This document shows positions 16,701-24,152 of a stretch of 64,000 nucleotides of DNA, piece by piece. The translations under genes were made by a program, and so were the position numbers. Every line of letters begins with the position of its first letter. The first letter of the stretch is position 1. The notes under the pieces were generated by a model, which did no database searches, was not told the origin of the DNA, and was given only the letters and a program-made list of their open reading frames with translations. This stretch comes from an uncultured Verrucomicrobiota bacterium (GTDB lineage: Bacteria; Verrucomicrobiota; Kiritimatiellia; CAIQIC01; Lenti-01): the NCBI GenBank assembly GCA_937860055.1, contig CALMBO010000027.1, positions 248,001 through 312,000 of the forward strand. The letters are read 5' to 3'.

Positions 16701-18701
16701 TCGCTGCGGCAGATCGACGGCATCCCCATGTCCGAACCGCGCACGGCCTCTGCCTCGTACCTGGCCACCGCGCTCGACAGCGATGCCAATTCGCTGCCCG
16801 ACTGGTTCGAACTCCGCTATTTCGGCGCCATCGGCCAGGACCGCTACGGCGATCCGGATTCCGATGGCTGCGAAAACGAATTGGAAGCCGCCGACCATAC
16901 CGACCCCCTCGACGATTCATCGACCCCCGCCCTGCCGGTCATCCAGCACGAACCGCTGGACTCCCCCGCCTCCAATCCCGCCCCGTGGACGGTCACGGCC
17001 ACCGTCACCGACAACTACGAAGTCGCCTCTGCCTCGCTGCACTGGCAGCGCAACGGCGGCCTGGCCCGTTCCGCCGCCATGACCAGCGGACCGGGCGACC
17101 TGTTCATGGCGGAGATCCCTTCTCCCGCGCGCGATGGCGATGAAATCGTCTACCACATCGAAGCCACCGACGCCGCCGGCTTCTCCGCCCGGTCCGCCGA
17201 CTGGACCGTGTCCGTCTCCTATGCCCGTGCCGCGGTTTCGCCTTCCGCCATCGAGGCGTTCTTGCTGGCCGGTACCCAAAGCAACGCCACGCTGCAGATC
17301 CAGAACGATGGAAGCCTGCCGCTTTCCATCACCATGGAAATCGGGGCCATCGGATTCTCGGACGACGTCGAATCCGGCACCAATGGCTGGACCCGCCCCG
17401 ACGGGAACACGGATTGGCACATCAGCGCGCAGAATGCCTCTTCGCCGTCGAACGCCTGGTACTGCGGGCTCGAGACGTCGGGCCTCTACCGCAATTCCAC
17501 CCACGCCGCCCTGGTCACGCCGCCCATCCGCCTGGCGGCCGGCTCGCCGCGCCTCGACTTCATCCATCGCGCCCGCTTCGAGCCGGACTCCGACCTGTTC
17601 CCCGATGGCATCCACTATTGGGATTCCGGAATCCTCGAAATCTCCGACAACGGCGGCCTCACCTGGCAGTCCCTCGTGCCGGACGGCGGCTATCCCGGCC
17701 TCGTCACCTCCAATTCCTTCTCGCCGTTTGCGCCGGACACTCCCTGCTTCATCGACACCGCCGACTGGGATCCCGCCGGCGCGGACTTGTCCGCCTATTC
17801 CAATCGCGAGGTCCTCATCCGCTTCCGCTTCGGGGCGGATCTCTATACCGTCGCCGAAGGTTGGCGCATCGACGACATCGTCGTTTCGCCCCTCACGGAA
17901 TACGAAGGATGGCTTTCCCTGCCCGCGACCAATTTCAACCTGGAGGCGGACATCTCCACCAATCTCGCGCTGGGGCTGGATACCGCCGTCTTGCCGCCCA
18001 TGGCCTCCGGCCATCTGGCGCTGTTCATCCATCACAACGATCCCGAACAGGATTCGCCCATCGTCGTGCCCGTCGCCCTGCACAACTGCACGCGCCGGGT
18101 GCGCGTCGTCTCGGCGGGTCCAGGGCATGCCGATCCGGCCGGTGAATCCCTGCTGGCGCCCGACCAGTCCTTCACGCTGGAGCTGGCCGCCGACGCCGGC
18201 GCCTTCATCGCCGACATCCAGACCAATTCCGTCCTCGTCCCGCTGCCCGATGTCGTCGCCACCCAGACGCTCCACTGGGCCGCGCTGGCCGGCAACCTGG
18301 ACATCCATGCCGTTTTCGCCCCCTTGCTCGGAGAGGGAACCGTCCCCTCCGAGTGGCTCGCGCAATACGGCCTGACCGATCGCAACTGGATGGCCGAATC
18401 CAGCCTGGACCCCGATGGCGATGGCCTCCTGACCTGGCAGGAATACGAACTGGATTCCGACCCCACCAATCCCGCCGACGCCCGGCTGGAAATCCAATTC
18501 GTCCCCCAACCCGACGGCTCCAACGACTGGCGCATCACCTGGCACGCGTTCACCAACGGGATTGTCTCCTACGATGTTCTTTCCACCTCCAATCCTGTCG
18601 ACGGGTTCGTGGTGTTCACGAATCTGGAGGCCGCACCCCCCGTCATGACCTCCCCGCCCCTCCCGCCGGATTTCCGGTTCTTCGGCATCCTGAAGAAATG
18701 A
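13719..18701 (+). CDS. Large secreted subtilisin-like serine protease (S8 family)
   Basis: A 1660-residue exported protein. The N-terminus has a membrane/signal segment (WIPGVLLLALLGWL), then a pro-region to about residue 250. The S8 catalytic domain (about 255-690) has Asp282 in VAVADTGLD, His319 in YYHGTHV, the oxyanion Asn417 in AAGNEG and Ser547 in GGTSMATP. A long beta-rich tail follows: a CUB/P-domain-like part, DPDSDGCENELEAADHTDP (a calcium motif near 1045), Ig-like segments, and near the end DPDGDGLLTWQEYELDSDP plus a module ending FFGILKK. This is far longer than simple subtilisins. It probably degrades extracellular protein. No partner gene is coupled to it; the HAF-repeat gene follows after 56 bases. 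Confidence 0.88.
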   Translation: MNAPSIIRRAWIPGVLLLALLGWLAHRTSPPSSPSSGPSRDEANRQAKPAIQEVRRHLANAPASPSAPKAPAIRLRSATLSPSASPAGRLRPTHARPSARGYPWMVLFDGPIQPKWRAALESAGTVVRAYLPDHALLVEATPSALGRLGNLPHVAWAGEYRPALKIQPLLAGLAREKPDLPVPVILQTFAPEDAAGLLKRLAAAGASDIRATPAKRWGLVSGVLPAGKAADLAFLPEVQWVEHHEPSRVLNDAARSGAHLNIDDTYADYGLDGGGQIVAVADTGLDTGDTNTLHPDFAGRLLQVFDTGRLTNWSDTYYHGTHVIGSLLGTGAASGSQYRGAAPGAGLVFQSVMTDSLSLALPDDLNDLYQPAYDAGARIHSDSWGSAVEGEYSTDSMTTDEFIWDHPGMLVVYAAGNEGTDYDRNGVVDASSLDAPASAKNVLAVGAAESGRPAGSGGRTARTYGSVWGADYRVPPISTDLISSSPEGEPPGMVAFSSRGPAADGRTKPDVVAPGSDIISVRSRASSSIGWGVLEGNTNYCFMGGTSMATPLAAGAATLVRQYCTDILGMDQPSAALIKAALAGGARSRHPGQYGTNGFLEIPAPPRPNSVEGWGEADVGGTLYPTGGMEAVLMEGTPALYTGGSNTFRFLVHSNAPLNVAMAYSDYPSALSAAVNLVNDLDLLLLDPDGVPHHPNGLAGPDSLNNLEGIDIDSAETGRWTLVVSANNVPQGPQPYALYLRGAIDMPVEISHVPLTDTVSTNADYLVTADVTSAGEFDPGTVRLLWIASGSAIGFTSVAMTTTNGSRFEASIPFHPVGTTIWYYLSAGPAGLPAYHPSTAPMVIHSFEVMPPLLFVAAGSPSNIFTVDPAYGEHIYPSNAAFRASASYPPDGTNGWRTACIGWQGTGSVAPTGALDFCDITLTEPSSLTWLWQEQVALIHTSSPYGAIGTATWHERNTTASSLIAPESHLFNNVPLTFAGWTVDGIRWPTNGGPSLRQIDGIPMSEPRTASASYLATALDSDANSLPDWFELRYFGAIGQDRYGDPDSDGCENELEAADHTDPLDDSSTPALPVIQHEPLDSPASNPAPWTVTATVTDNYEVASASLHWQRNGGLARSAAMTSGPGDLFMAEIPSPARDGDEIVYHIEATDAAGFSARSADWTVSVSYARAAVSPSAIEAFLLAGTQSNATLQIQNDGSLPLSITMEIGAIGFSDDVESGTNGWTRPDGNTDWHISAQNASSPSNAWYCGLETSGLYRNSTHAALVTPPIRLAAGSPRLDFIHRARFEPDSDLFPDGIHYWDSGILEISDNGGLTWQSLVPDGGYPGLVTSNSFSPFAPDTPCFIDTADWDPAGADLSAYSNREVLIRFRFGADLYTVAEGWRIDDIVVSPLTEYEGWLSLPATNFNLEADISTNLALGLDTAVLPPMASGHLALFIHHNDPEQDSPIVVPVALHNCTRRVRVVSAGPGHADPAGESLLAPDQSFTLELAADAGAFIADIQTNSVLVPLPDVVATQTLHWAALAGNLDIHAVFAPLLGEGTVPSEWLAQYGLTDRNWMAESSLDPDGDGLLTWQEYELDSDPTNPADARLEIQFVPQPDGSNDWRITWHAFTNGIVSYDVLSTSNPVDGFVVFTNLEAAPPVMTSPPLPPDFRFFGILKK

Positions 18702-18709
18702 GGCCAGCA

Positions 18710-18737
18710 TTGACCCGGCGCCGCATTCCGATACATT
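18710..18737 (+). promoter_or_regulatory. Promoter candidate for the HAF-repeat gene
   Basis: TTGACC (18710-18715), 16 bases, TACATT (18732-18737), 20 bases before the ATG. It starts 9 bases after the protease stop codon. Confidence 0.45.
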
Positions 18738-18757
18738 GGCGTCGATTGGACTCCGCC

Positions 18758-20185
18758 ATGAAATCCTTCCGCCTCCTGTCCATCCTGGCCGCCGTGGGAT
18801 TCTCCACGGCCGGCGGATTCGCCGCCGTCGAATACGAAGTCGTCGATCTCGGCACCCTGGGCGGAGGCGCCAGCGCGGCACTCGGGATCAACGACCGCGG
18901 CCAGGCGGTCGGATGGTCGCAGGATGCCGATGGCCGCATCCAGGCCTTCCGCTGGCAGAATGGAAGCATGGCCGGCCTGGGTTTCCTCCCTGGAGGCACC
19001 GGCAGCGTGGCCCATGCCGTCAACAACAGCGGTGACATCACCGGCCAGGCGCATGTCTCGGAAACCAACGTCCATGCCTTCCTGCATGCCAGCAACAACC
19101 TTGTGGATCTCGGGACTCTGGGCGGATTCAACAGCTGGGGGCGGGGAATCAACAACCACGGCGACGTCATCGGCTCGTCCCAGCTTGCAAGCAACGTCCC
19201 CACGATCTGGGATCCCGAAACCTTCGTCTGGCGCAGCAACACATTCATCCATGTCCCGCCCTACGGCGGCAACGCCTATTCCTGTGACGGCTATGGGATC
19301 TGCGATGAAGGGCGCATTTCCGGCATCACGTTCCTCTATTCTCCCAATCCCCGCTGGTGGGCATACGTCTGGTATGACGCCAACGGGAATTTCTCCAACG
19401 AGTGGACTGAAATGAAGCTGCTGGGGTCCTTGGCTCCCAAAAATTCTGGTGGCGAATACAGTTGTGCCCTGGACATCAACAACGCTGGGCAGGCGGTCGG
19501 CTGGACGGGTGTCACCAATACCTTCTCTCCCCAGCATGCCTTCCTCGTCACCTCCTCCAATGGTGTCTGGAAGGTTCCGGACAGCAGTGTCAATCCCACT
19601 AACCTGCTGATGCAGGATCTCGGCACACTGGACGGTTTCTCCAACAATTCCTTCGCCAATTCGATCAACGACCGGACCTGGATCGTCGGCACCTCCACCA
19701 CCGGCTCCGGCACCAACCAGGCCTTCCTCTGGCGAGACGGTGCCATGACCAACCTCAACCTCCTCCTGCCTCCGGGTTCAGACTGGGTGCTCACCAACGC
19801 CACCTGCATCAATGAATACAACGAGATCGTCGGCTCCGGCCTCCATGCCGGCCAGCCCCGCGCCTTCCTCCTTCGCCAAGGCGGACGCATCGCCGCCGTG
19901 ACCCCGGTTTTCCAGACCAACACCTGGGTCTACACCAATGAGCTGGACGAGGTCGTCACCCAGTCCGAAGCCCATGTGGAAACGCAGGTGCTCCATTGGG
20001 CCGGCGTCTGGGGCACCAATGTCGAAGCCGCCCGCGTCTTCACGGTCGAATCCTGCGACGCGCTGAACACCGGCAACTGGGCTCCCTTCGCCCCCACTTC
20101 CCAGTGGCCCATCACCGACAGCATCTGGACCAACAACGACTTTGGCTCCGCCTCCATGCGCTTCTTCCGCGTCCGCGCCCAGTAG
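18758..20185 (+). CDS. Secreted HAF-repeat protein
   Basis: A 475-residue exported protein. The signal peptide is RLLSILAAVGFSTAGGFAA. At least five HAF-type repeats follow, each with a DLGTLGG / GINDRGQAVG / AFRW pattern: for example DLGTLGGGASAALGINDRG, HAVNNSGDITG, DLGTLGGFNSWGRGIN, DINNAGQAVGW and SINDRTWIVG. Such repeats are annotated as extracellular repeats with probable beta-propeller fold and no known activity. The C-terminal 100 residues (ARVFTVESCDALNTGNW .. FFRVRAQ) are a small beta module shared with other secreted proteins here. The ATG at 18758 is chosen because the signal peptide begins there. Confidence 0.82.
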   Translation: MKSFRLLSILAAVGFSTAGGFAAVEYEVVDLGTLGGGASAALGINDRGQAVGWSQDADGRIQAFRWQNGSMAGLGFLPGGTGSVAHAVNNSGDITGQAHVSETNVHAFLHASNNLVDLGTLGGFNSWGRGINNHGDVIGSSQLASNVPTIWDPETFVWRSNTFIHVPPYGGNAYSCDGYGICDEGRISGITFLYSPNPRWWAYVWYDANGNFSNEWTEMKLLGSLAPKNSGGEYSCALDINNAGQAVGWTGVTNTFSPQHAFLVTSSNGVWKVPDSSVNPTNLLMQDLGTLDGFSNNSFANSINDRTWIVGTSTTGSGTNQAFLWRDGAMTNLNLLLPPGSDWVLTNATCINEYNEIVGSGLHAGQPRAFLLRQGGRIAAVTPVFQTNTWVYTNELDEVVTQSEAHVETQVLHWAGVWGTNVEAARVFTVESCDALNTGNWAPFAPTSQWPITDSIWTNNDFGSASMRFFRVRAQ

Positions 20186-20209
20186 CCGCACCGCGGCGGG
20201 GAATCGCGC

Positions 20210-22309
20210 CTACCGGGCCGCGACCACCCGGAATTCCGCGGCCTTGGACGCCTCGATTTCCCCCTGCCATTCCAATATGGGTCCCGCGCCGCACGGCGGC
20301 AGGGATCCCGCACCCGAAAACAGGGAGGGAACGCGCCCTTCCGAATGTTCCAAGACCGCATATCCATCGGCGGCCGGGCGCGCCCCTTTGGGGAAGTGGA
20401 TGCGCAGTGTCACCCGGCGCGCTTTGGAGGCCGGCGCCATGCGAATCTCCGTCACCGCCCCCTCCTGCCGGAGCATGAACTCCGTCAGCTCGCAGGCGCC
20501 CCGTTCATAGTCCATGGAAATCCCGTCGTCTTCGTATAGCCGCCGCGTCTGGACCTGGTCCTGCGACGGCACGAAGGCGTCCACCACCAGTTCCGGCCAC
20601 GCCGCGGTCCCGGAAGATTGCCGCTGCGGCGCACTCAGCACCAGCCCGCCCAGGCGGACAAAGACGGGGATTTCTCCCAGCGCGCATTTCACGCCGATGG
20701 CCGCGGGACCGCGGTGCACGTGCCCCGTCCAGGCCTCCTGCCATTCGCCCGGCGGGATCCAGACCATCCGTTCGGCGATGCCATTCCGGCCCGCCGGCTC
20801 CAGGATGGGCGCGACCAGCAGATCGTCGCCCAGCAGGTACTGCGTGGAATCCGCCGCTTCCGGAATGCCGGGCCATTCCAGGTCGCAGCGCCGCATCAAC
20901 GGCGTTCCCGACCGGTGGGCTTCGAAGGCGGCCGCATAGAGCATCGGCAGCAGGCGGTACCGCAGGCGGAAGAACTCGCCCACGATCCGCTCGACGTCCT
21001 TGCCGTATTCCCACGGATAGCGGTGGACCTTCGTGGTGCAGTGGAGGCGCGCCACCGGCGAGAACGCGCCAAACTGCATGAACCGCACGTAGAGCTCCGG
21101 ATCGGGCTGCCCGTGATGCCCCCCCAGATCCTCGTGGACAAACGGCAGCATCGAGACAATGCCGCTGTCCACCCCGTTGGCCACGCCCCAGCGCAGATAG
21201 CACCACTCCGCGCAGGTGTCGCCGGTCCACCAGATTGGGAAACGGTGGGCCGCCGGATGGGACGGCGAATCCATCCGGCCGTTGTTGATGCCATCCACGT
21301 TGGACATGATGAGAGGGCGCTGGCCGGGCCGGAACTCCTTCGTGATGTCCCGGTAGAGCCGCATGCCCCACACTTCCTTGTCCAGCCCCCGGACCGGCGA
21401 TTGCAGGTGGGTATGCCAGTTCCGGTCGAACCACCACAGGTCCACGCCCAGCGCCAGCAGCGAAACCAGGCCTTCTTTCCGGAACCGCAGTTCCTCCGGC
21501 GCGAGCGCATGCTTCCCCTTCGGCTCGGGATGGTCGTTCAGCATGACCCTCACCTGCCGCTCATGCGCAAGACGCACGAACCGGGCCATGTCCGGAAAAA
21601 GCTCCTCGTTGATCCGGTAGCCGCACGAGGCGCCCACCCGCCAATCGGTGTCGGCAACGAACACGTCCAGCGGGATCTGCGCGCGCCGGAAGCGATCGAT
21701 CACATCGAGGGCGCCCTGCTCGGAATAGGGATAATACCGGCTGTACCAAAGACCCAGCGCATAGAGCGGCACCATCGGGATCCCGCCCGTCAGGCGCAGG
21801 AAATCGGAACGAAAGGCCTCATAGCCCGACGACGCCGGGAAGAACACGTAGGCGTCCGGCGCATCGTTTCCCAGGTCCCAACCCGACGCGGCATCCTCCT
21901 CGCCCTCCGGCGGCGGCAAGGCGCCGCGCGCGGACGGCACCACGCGCGGAGAATCGCCCATCACCCAAGTGGCCGGCAGGGCCGACGGCGCCGGCAGGAA
22001 CTTTTTCCCCAGCATCGCGTTCGACAGCACGCACAGCGTTTCTCCCGCCGCGGATTCCACGCGGACCCCTTCGATCCCGGCGGCGGTCTCCGGAACGACC
22101 ACGCGGTAGTGCGCCGTCGCAACGACGGCGGCCCCGGCCTCCCGTGTTTCACGCGCCTCCACGGTTTCGAAACCGCGGTCGCGCACCGTGAAGGTTTCCC
22201 GCTCTTCGAACCCCCGGGGCCCCCGCTGCTCGATCCGCACCAGATGCGGCGACAGCGGTTGCACGCGGACATCCTCGATCACGAACGACATCTGGACTGG
22301 ATTCACCAT
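20210..22309 (-). CDS. Glycoside hydrolase family 31 (alpha-glucosidase/alpha-xylosidase-like)
   Basis: A 699-residue GH31 enzyme without a visible signal peptide, so probably cytoplasmic. An N-terminal beta-sandwich (about 1-170) precedes the barrel. LGLWYSRYYPYSE and the IPLDVFVADTDW strand are typical. The likely nucleophile is Asp295 in VDLWWFDRNWH, and the acid/base is Asp364 in WTGDTCAEW. The SGIVSMLPFVHEDLGG and QFGAFSPVARLHC segments complete the active site. Family members release alpha-linked glucose or xylose; the exact substrate is not readable. It is divergent from the AraC regulator over a 95-base gap, which suggests that regulator controls it. It may finish degradation of oligosaccharides made by the secreted amylases. 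Confidence 0.9.
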   Translation of the reverse strand: MVNPVQMSFVIEDVRVQPLSPHLVRIEQRGPRGFEERETFTVRDRGFETVEARETREAGAAVVATAHYRVVVPETAAGIEGVRVESAAGETLCVLSNAMLGKKFLPAPSALPATWVMGDSPRVVPSARGALPPPEGEEDAASGWDLGNDAPDAYVFFPASSGYEAFRSDFLRLTGGIPMVPLYALGLWYSRYYPYSEQGALDVIDRFRRAQIPLDVFVADTDWRVGASCGYRINEELFPDMARFVRLAHERQVRVMLNDHPEPKGKHALAPEELRFRKEGLVSLLALGVDLWWFDRNWHTHLQSPVRGLDKEVWGMRLYRDITKEFRPGQRPLIMSNVDGINNGRMDSPSHPAAHRFPIWWTGDTCAEWCYLRWGVANGVDSGIVSMLPFVHEDLGGHHGQPDPELYVRFMQFGAFSPVARLHCTTKVHRYPWEYGKDVERIVGEFFRLRYRLLPMLYAAAFEAHRSGTPLMRRCDLEWPGIPEAADSTQYLLGDDLLVAPILEPAGRNGIAERMVWIPPGEWQEAWTGHVHRGPAAIGVKCALGEIPVFVRLGGLVLSAPQRQSSGTAAWPELVVDAFVPSQDQVQTRRLYEDDGISMDYERGACELTEFMLRQEGAVTEIRMAPASKARRVTLRIHFPKGARPAADGYAVLEHSEGRVPSLFSGAGSLPPCGAGPILEWQGEIEASKAAEFRVVAAR

Positions 22310-22404
22310 GGATCAACTTCCCTCCGCGAAAAATGGCCTTCCGCCACTCTTCATGGCTCCCGTTATGCCGGTTTCCCCGGAATTAATCTTTTCATCGCCC
22401 GGAA

Positions 22405-23268
22405 ATGGAGTTATCGTTTTTTGTCATGAACGACCACCCCTCCCCGTTTCTGCCGCGTCCCGGCTCCGATGGCGTCGTCGTCTCGCTGTCCGACAAGCGC
22501 TGGTATCTGCGCCAATGGCATGCGCACGAAACCCTCGAGATCAACCTGGTCCTCCGCGGCTCGGGGCAGGTCCTGCTCGAGAACCGCCGCTATCCCCTCC
22601 TCCCCGGGCATCTGATCTGGCTGTGGCCCGGACAATGGCATGTGCCGTCGGGCTGGTCATCCGACATGCGCATGTGGATCGTCGAATGGCGGCCCGCCTG
22701 CTTCCCGCGCCTCCGGAAGGCCCGGCGGCGGGACACGCCCCCCCCCGGCGATCCCGCGCACCCCTTCTGCCGCCGTCTCGCCGCTCCCGCCCTCCAGCGG
22801 CTCGACGGGCTCCTTTCCGCCACCGCCGCCCTTTCCCGCACCGACGTGTTCAACCGCGGACTGGACTTTGCGCTTTTTGCGTTGTGGGACGAGTTCCTCG
22901 CCGCCGAACCGGTGGAGGATTGCGCCGCGTTCCATCCCAAGCTGGAGGCGGTCCTCGGCCTGCTGGCCGATCCGAACCAGGAGTTCACGCAGGCCCAGCT
23001 TGCGCGCCGCGTGAAAATCTCCCCCTATTATCTCAGCGCCCTCTTCCAGAAGCAGACCGGCCTGACGATCCCCGATTACCGCAACCGCCTCCGCCTGCAG
23101 GAATTCTTCCGCCGCTTCCACGCGCATCCGGAGATCCGCCTGCTCCAGCACGCCCTCGATTCCGGCTTCGGCAGCTACGCGCAATTCTACCGCGTCTTTG
23201 CCCATGCCCTCGGCATGACTCCCCGCCAGTGGCTGCGCAGCGCCACGCCGGCCCCTCCTCCCTCCTGA
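22405..23268 (+). CDS. AraC family transcriptional regulator
   Basis: A 287-residue regulator. The N-terminal part has a cupin-like ligand domain (WHAHETLEINLVLRGSGQVLL, then LLPGHLIWLWPGQWHVPSGW). The C-terminal 100 residues are an AraC double helix-turn-helix: FTQAQLARRVKISPYYLSAL with FQKQTGLTIPDYRNRLRL, and a second unit with LDSGFGSYAQFYRVFAHALG and PRQW. AraC proteins of this shape usually respond to sugars. It is divergent from the GH31 gene, its most likely target. The start is ambiguous: ATG at 22405 or ATG at 22426 (MNDHPSPF); neither has a well-spaced ribosome binding site. Confidence 0.88.
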   Translation: MELSFFVMNDHPSPFLPRPGSDGVVVSLSDKRWYLRQWHAHETLEINLVLRGSGQVLLENRRYPLLPGHLIWLWPGQWHVPSGWSSDMRMWIVEWRPACFPRLRKARRRDTPPPGDPAHPFCRRLAAPALQRLDGLLSATAALSRTDVFNRGLDFALFALWDEFLAAEPVEDCAAFHPKLEAVLGLLADPNQEFTQAQLARRVKISPYYLSALFQKQTGLTIPDYRNRLRLQEFFRRFHAHPEIRLLQHALDSGFGSYAQFYRVFAHALGMTPRQWLRSATPAPPPS

Positions 23269-23307
23269 GCCGCCCCCCACCCCACCCCCCGGACGAGGGA
23301 ACCCAGC

Positions 23308-23343
23308 AAAAAGCCGCCGACACCCCTCGCGGGGTCCGGCGGC
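23308..23343 (-). terminator. Intrinsic terminator after the small basic gene
   Basis: On the minus strand a GC stem (GCCGCCG / CGGCGGC plus an inner CCCC / GGGG) with a GCGA loop is followed by TTTTTG. It lies about 20 bases after the stop of the 64-residue gene. Confidence 0.8.
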
Positions 23344-23361
23344 TCGAGGTCCCGATCGAAC

Positions 23362-23556
23362 CTACTTCACGTAGCGCTTGATCAGGTTCGGCTTGGCGAT
23401 CAGCAGGCGGATCCGCTCGTGGTCCATCTGCATGACCTTCTTCTCGTCGACGCCCAGCGCCACCAGGCGGCGGCGGTGCTCCAGCAGGCGGCGGTTCTTG
23501 GCGGCACCGCTCTTGCGGGGGCGGGTCGTATCGTTGTTTCGTGCATTGCGGGACAT
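23362..23556 (-). CDS. Small basic protein of unknown function
   Basis: A 64-residue, very basic protein (MSRNARNNDTTRPRKSGAAK, then NRRLLEHRRRLVALGVDEKK, then a short helix ending LIKRYVK). I do not recognise the family. The gene is convincing: AAGGAG sits eight bases before the ATG, a strong terminator follows, and a tRNA gene lies directly upstream on the same strand. The size, charge and predicted helices look like a ribosome-associated or RNA-binding protein, by analogy with small basic proteins known from PVC bacteria; this is inference. The longer open frame starting at 23580 lacks a ribosome binding site. Confidence 0.7.
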   Translation of the reverse strand: MSRNARNNDTTRPRKSGAAKNRRLLEHRRRLVALGVDEKKVMQMDHERIRLLIAKPNLIKRYVK

Positions 23557-23591
23557 GGTATGATCTCCTTGTGCTTCCAAATGGATCGAAT

Positions 23592-23667
23592 TGGCGACCC
23601 CAACGGGAATCGAACCCGTGTTACCAGGATGAAAACCTGGTGTCCTAGACCTCTAGACGATGGGGTC
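23592..23667 (-). tRNA. tRNA-Glu (anticodon TTC)
   Basis: Read on the minus strand, the acceptor stem GACCCCA pairs with TGGGGTC. The anticodon stem CCAGG/CCTGG encloses the loop TTTTCAT, giving anticodon TTC. The T arm ACGGG-TTCGATT-CCCGT is standard. The discriminator G is followed by an encoded CCA. The small basic gene begins 35 bases downstream and may be on the same transcript. Confidence 0.96.
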
Positions 23668-23797
23668 GTCGACTTTCGACCATGCAAAAGTCGGCAAACA
23701 GTAGCCTACCGGCCTTGTTGGCGCAACCCCTAAATTCGGGGTTCTTTTGCCTTTGCAGAATCCGCCCCTTCCCGTAGGATAAGGATATGCGCTTTAT

Positions 23798-24151
23798 ATG
23801 AAAACCGTCATCCTTCTGGCCATTTCCAATCTCTTCATGACCCTCGCGTGGTACGGCCACCTCAAGTATCTCCGCGGCGCCAAATGGCCTCTCCTGACCG
23901 TCATCCTCATCAGCTGGGGCATCGCCTTCTTTGAATACTGCTTCCAGGTACCCGCCAACCGCATCGGCTACTCCACCTTCTCCGCCACCCAGCTCAAGAT
24001 CATCCAGGAGGTCATTTCTCTGATGGTCTTCTCGGTGTTCGCCATCCTCATCCTGGGCGAAAGGCTGCGGTGGAACCACGGGGTTTCCTTCCTTTTCCTG
24101 GTCGGCGCCGTCTATTTCGCTTTCCTGAAGACGAAAACCGGAGGCATCTGA
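23798..24151 (+). CDS. DUF486 family membrane protein (DMT superfamily)
   Basis: A 117-residue membrane protein with four predicted helices. MKTVILLAISNLFMTLAWYG with HLKYLRGAKW, then the FFEYCFQVPANRIGY and FSATQLKIIQEVISLMVFSV segments, are characteristic of DUF486. The family belongs to the drug/metabolite transporter superfamily; substrate unknown. A tiny reading frame of four codons (ATG at 23787, preceded by AAGGAT) ends in an ATGA overlap with this start, so translation may be coupled through it. The PIG-L gene follows after one base. Confidence 0.88.
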   Translation: MKTVILLAISNLFMTLAWYGHLKYLRGAKWPLLTVILISWGIAFFEYCFQVPANRIGYSTFSATQLKIIQEVISLMVFSVFAILILGERLRWNHGVSFLFLVGAVYFAFLKTKTGGI

Positions 24152-24152
24152 C

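Noticed and set aside
22310-22404. Operator repeats for the AraC regulator in the GH31 intergenic gap
   Set aside because: I saw no convincing direct repeat; short GGTTTCCCCGG-like segments are not repeated with regular spacing.
23592-23667. tRNA-Glu as an integration site for a mobile element
   Set aside because: No integrase, no repeated 3' end of the tRNA and ordinary genes on both sides.
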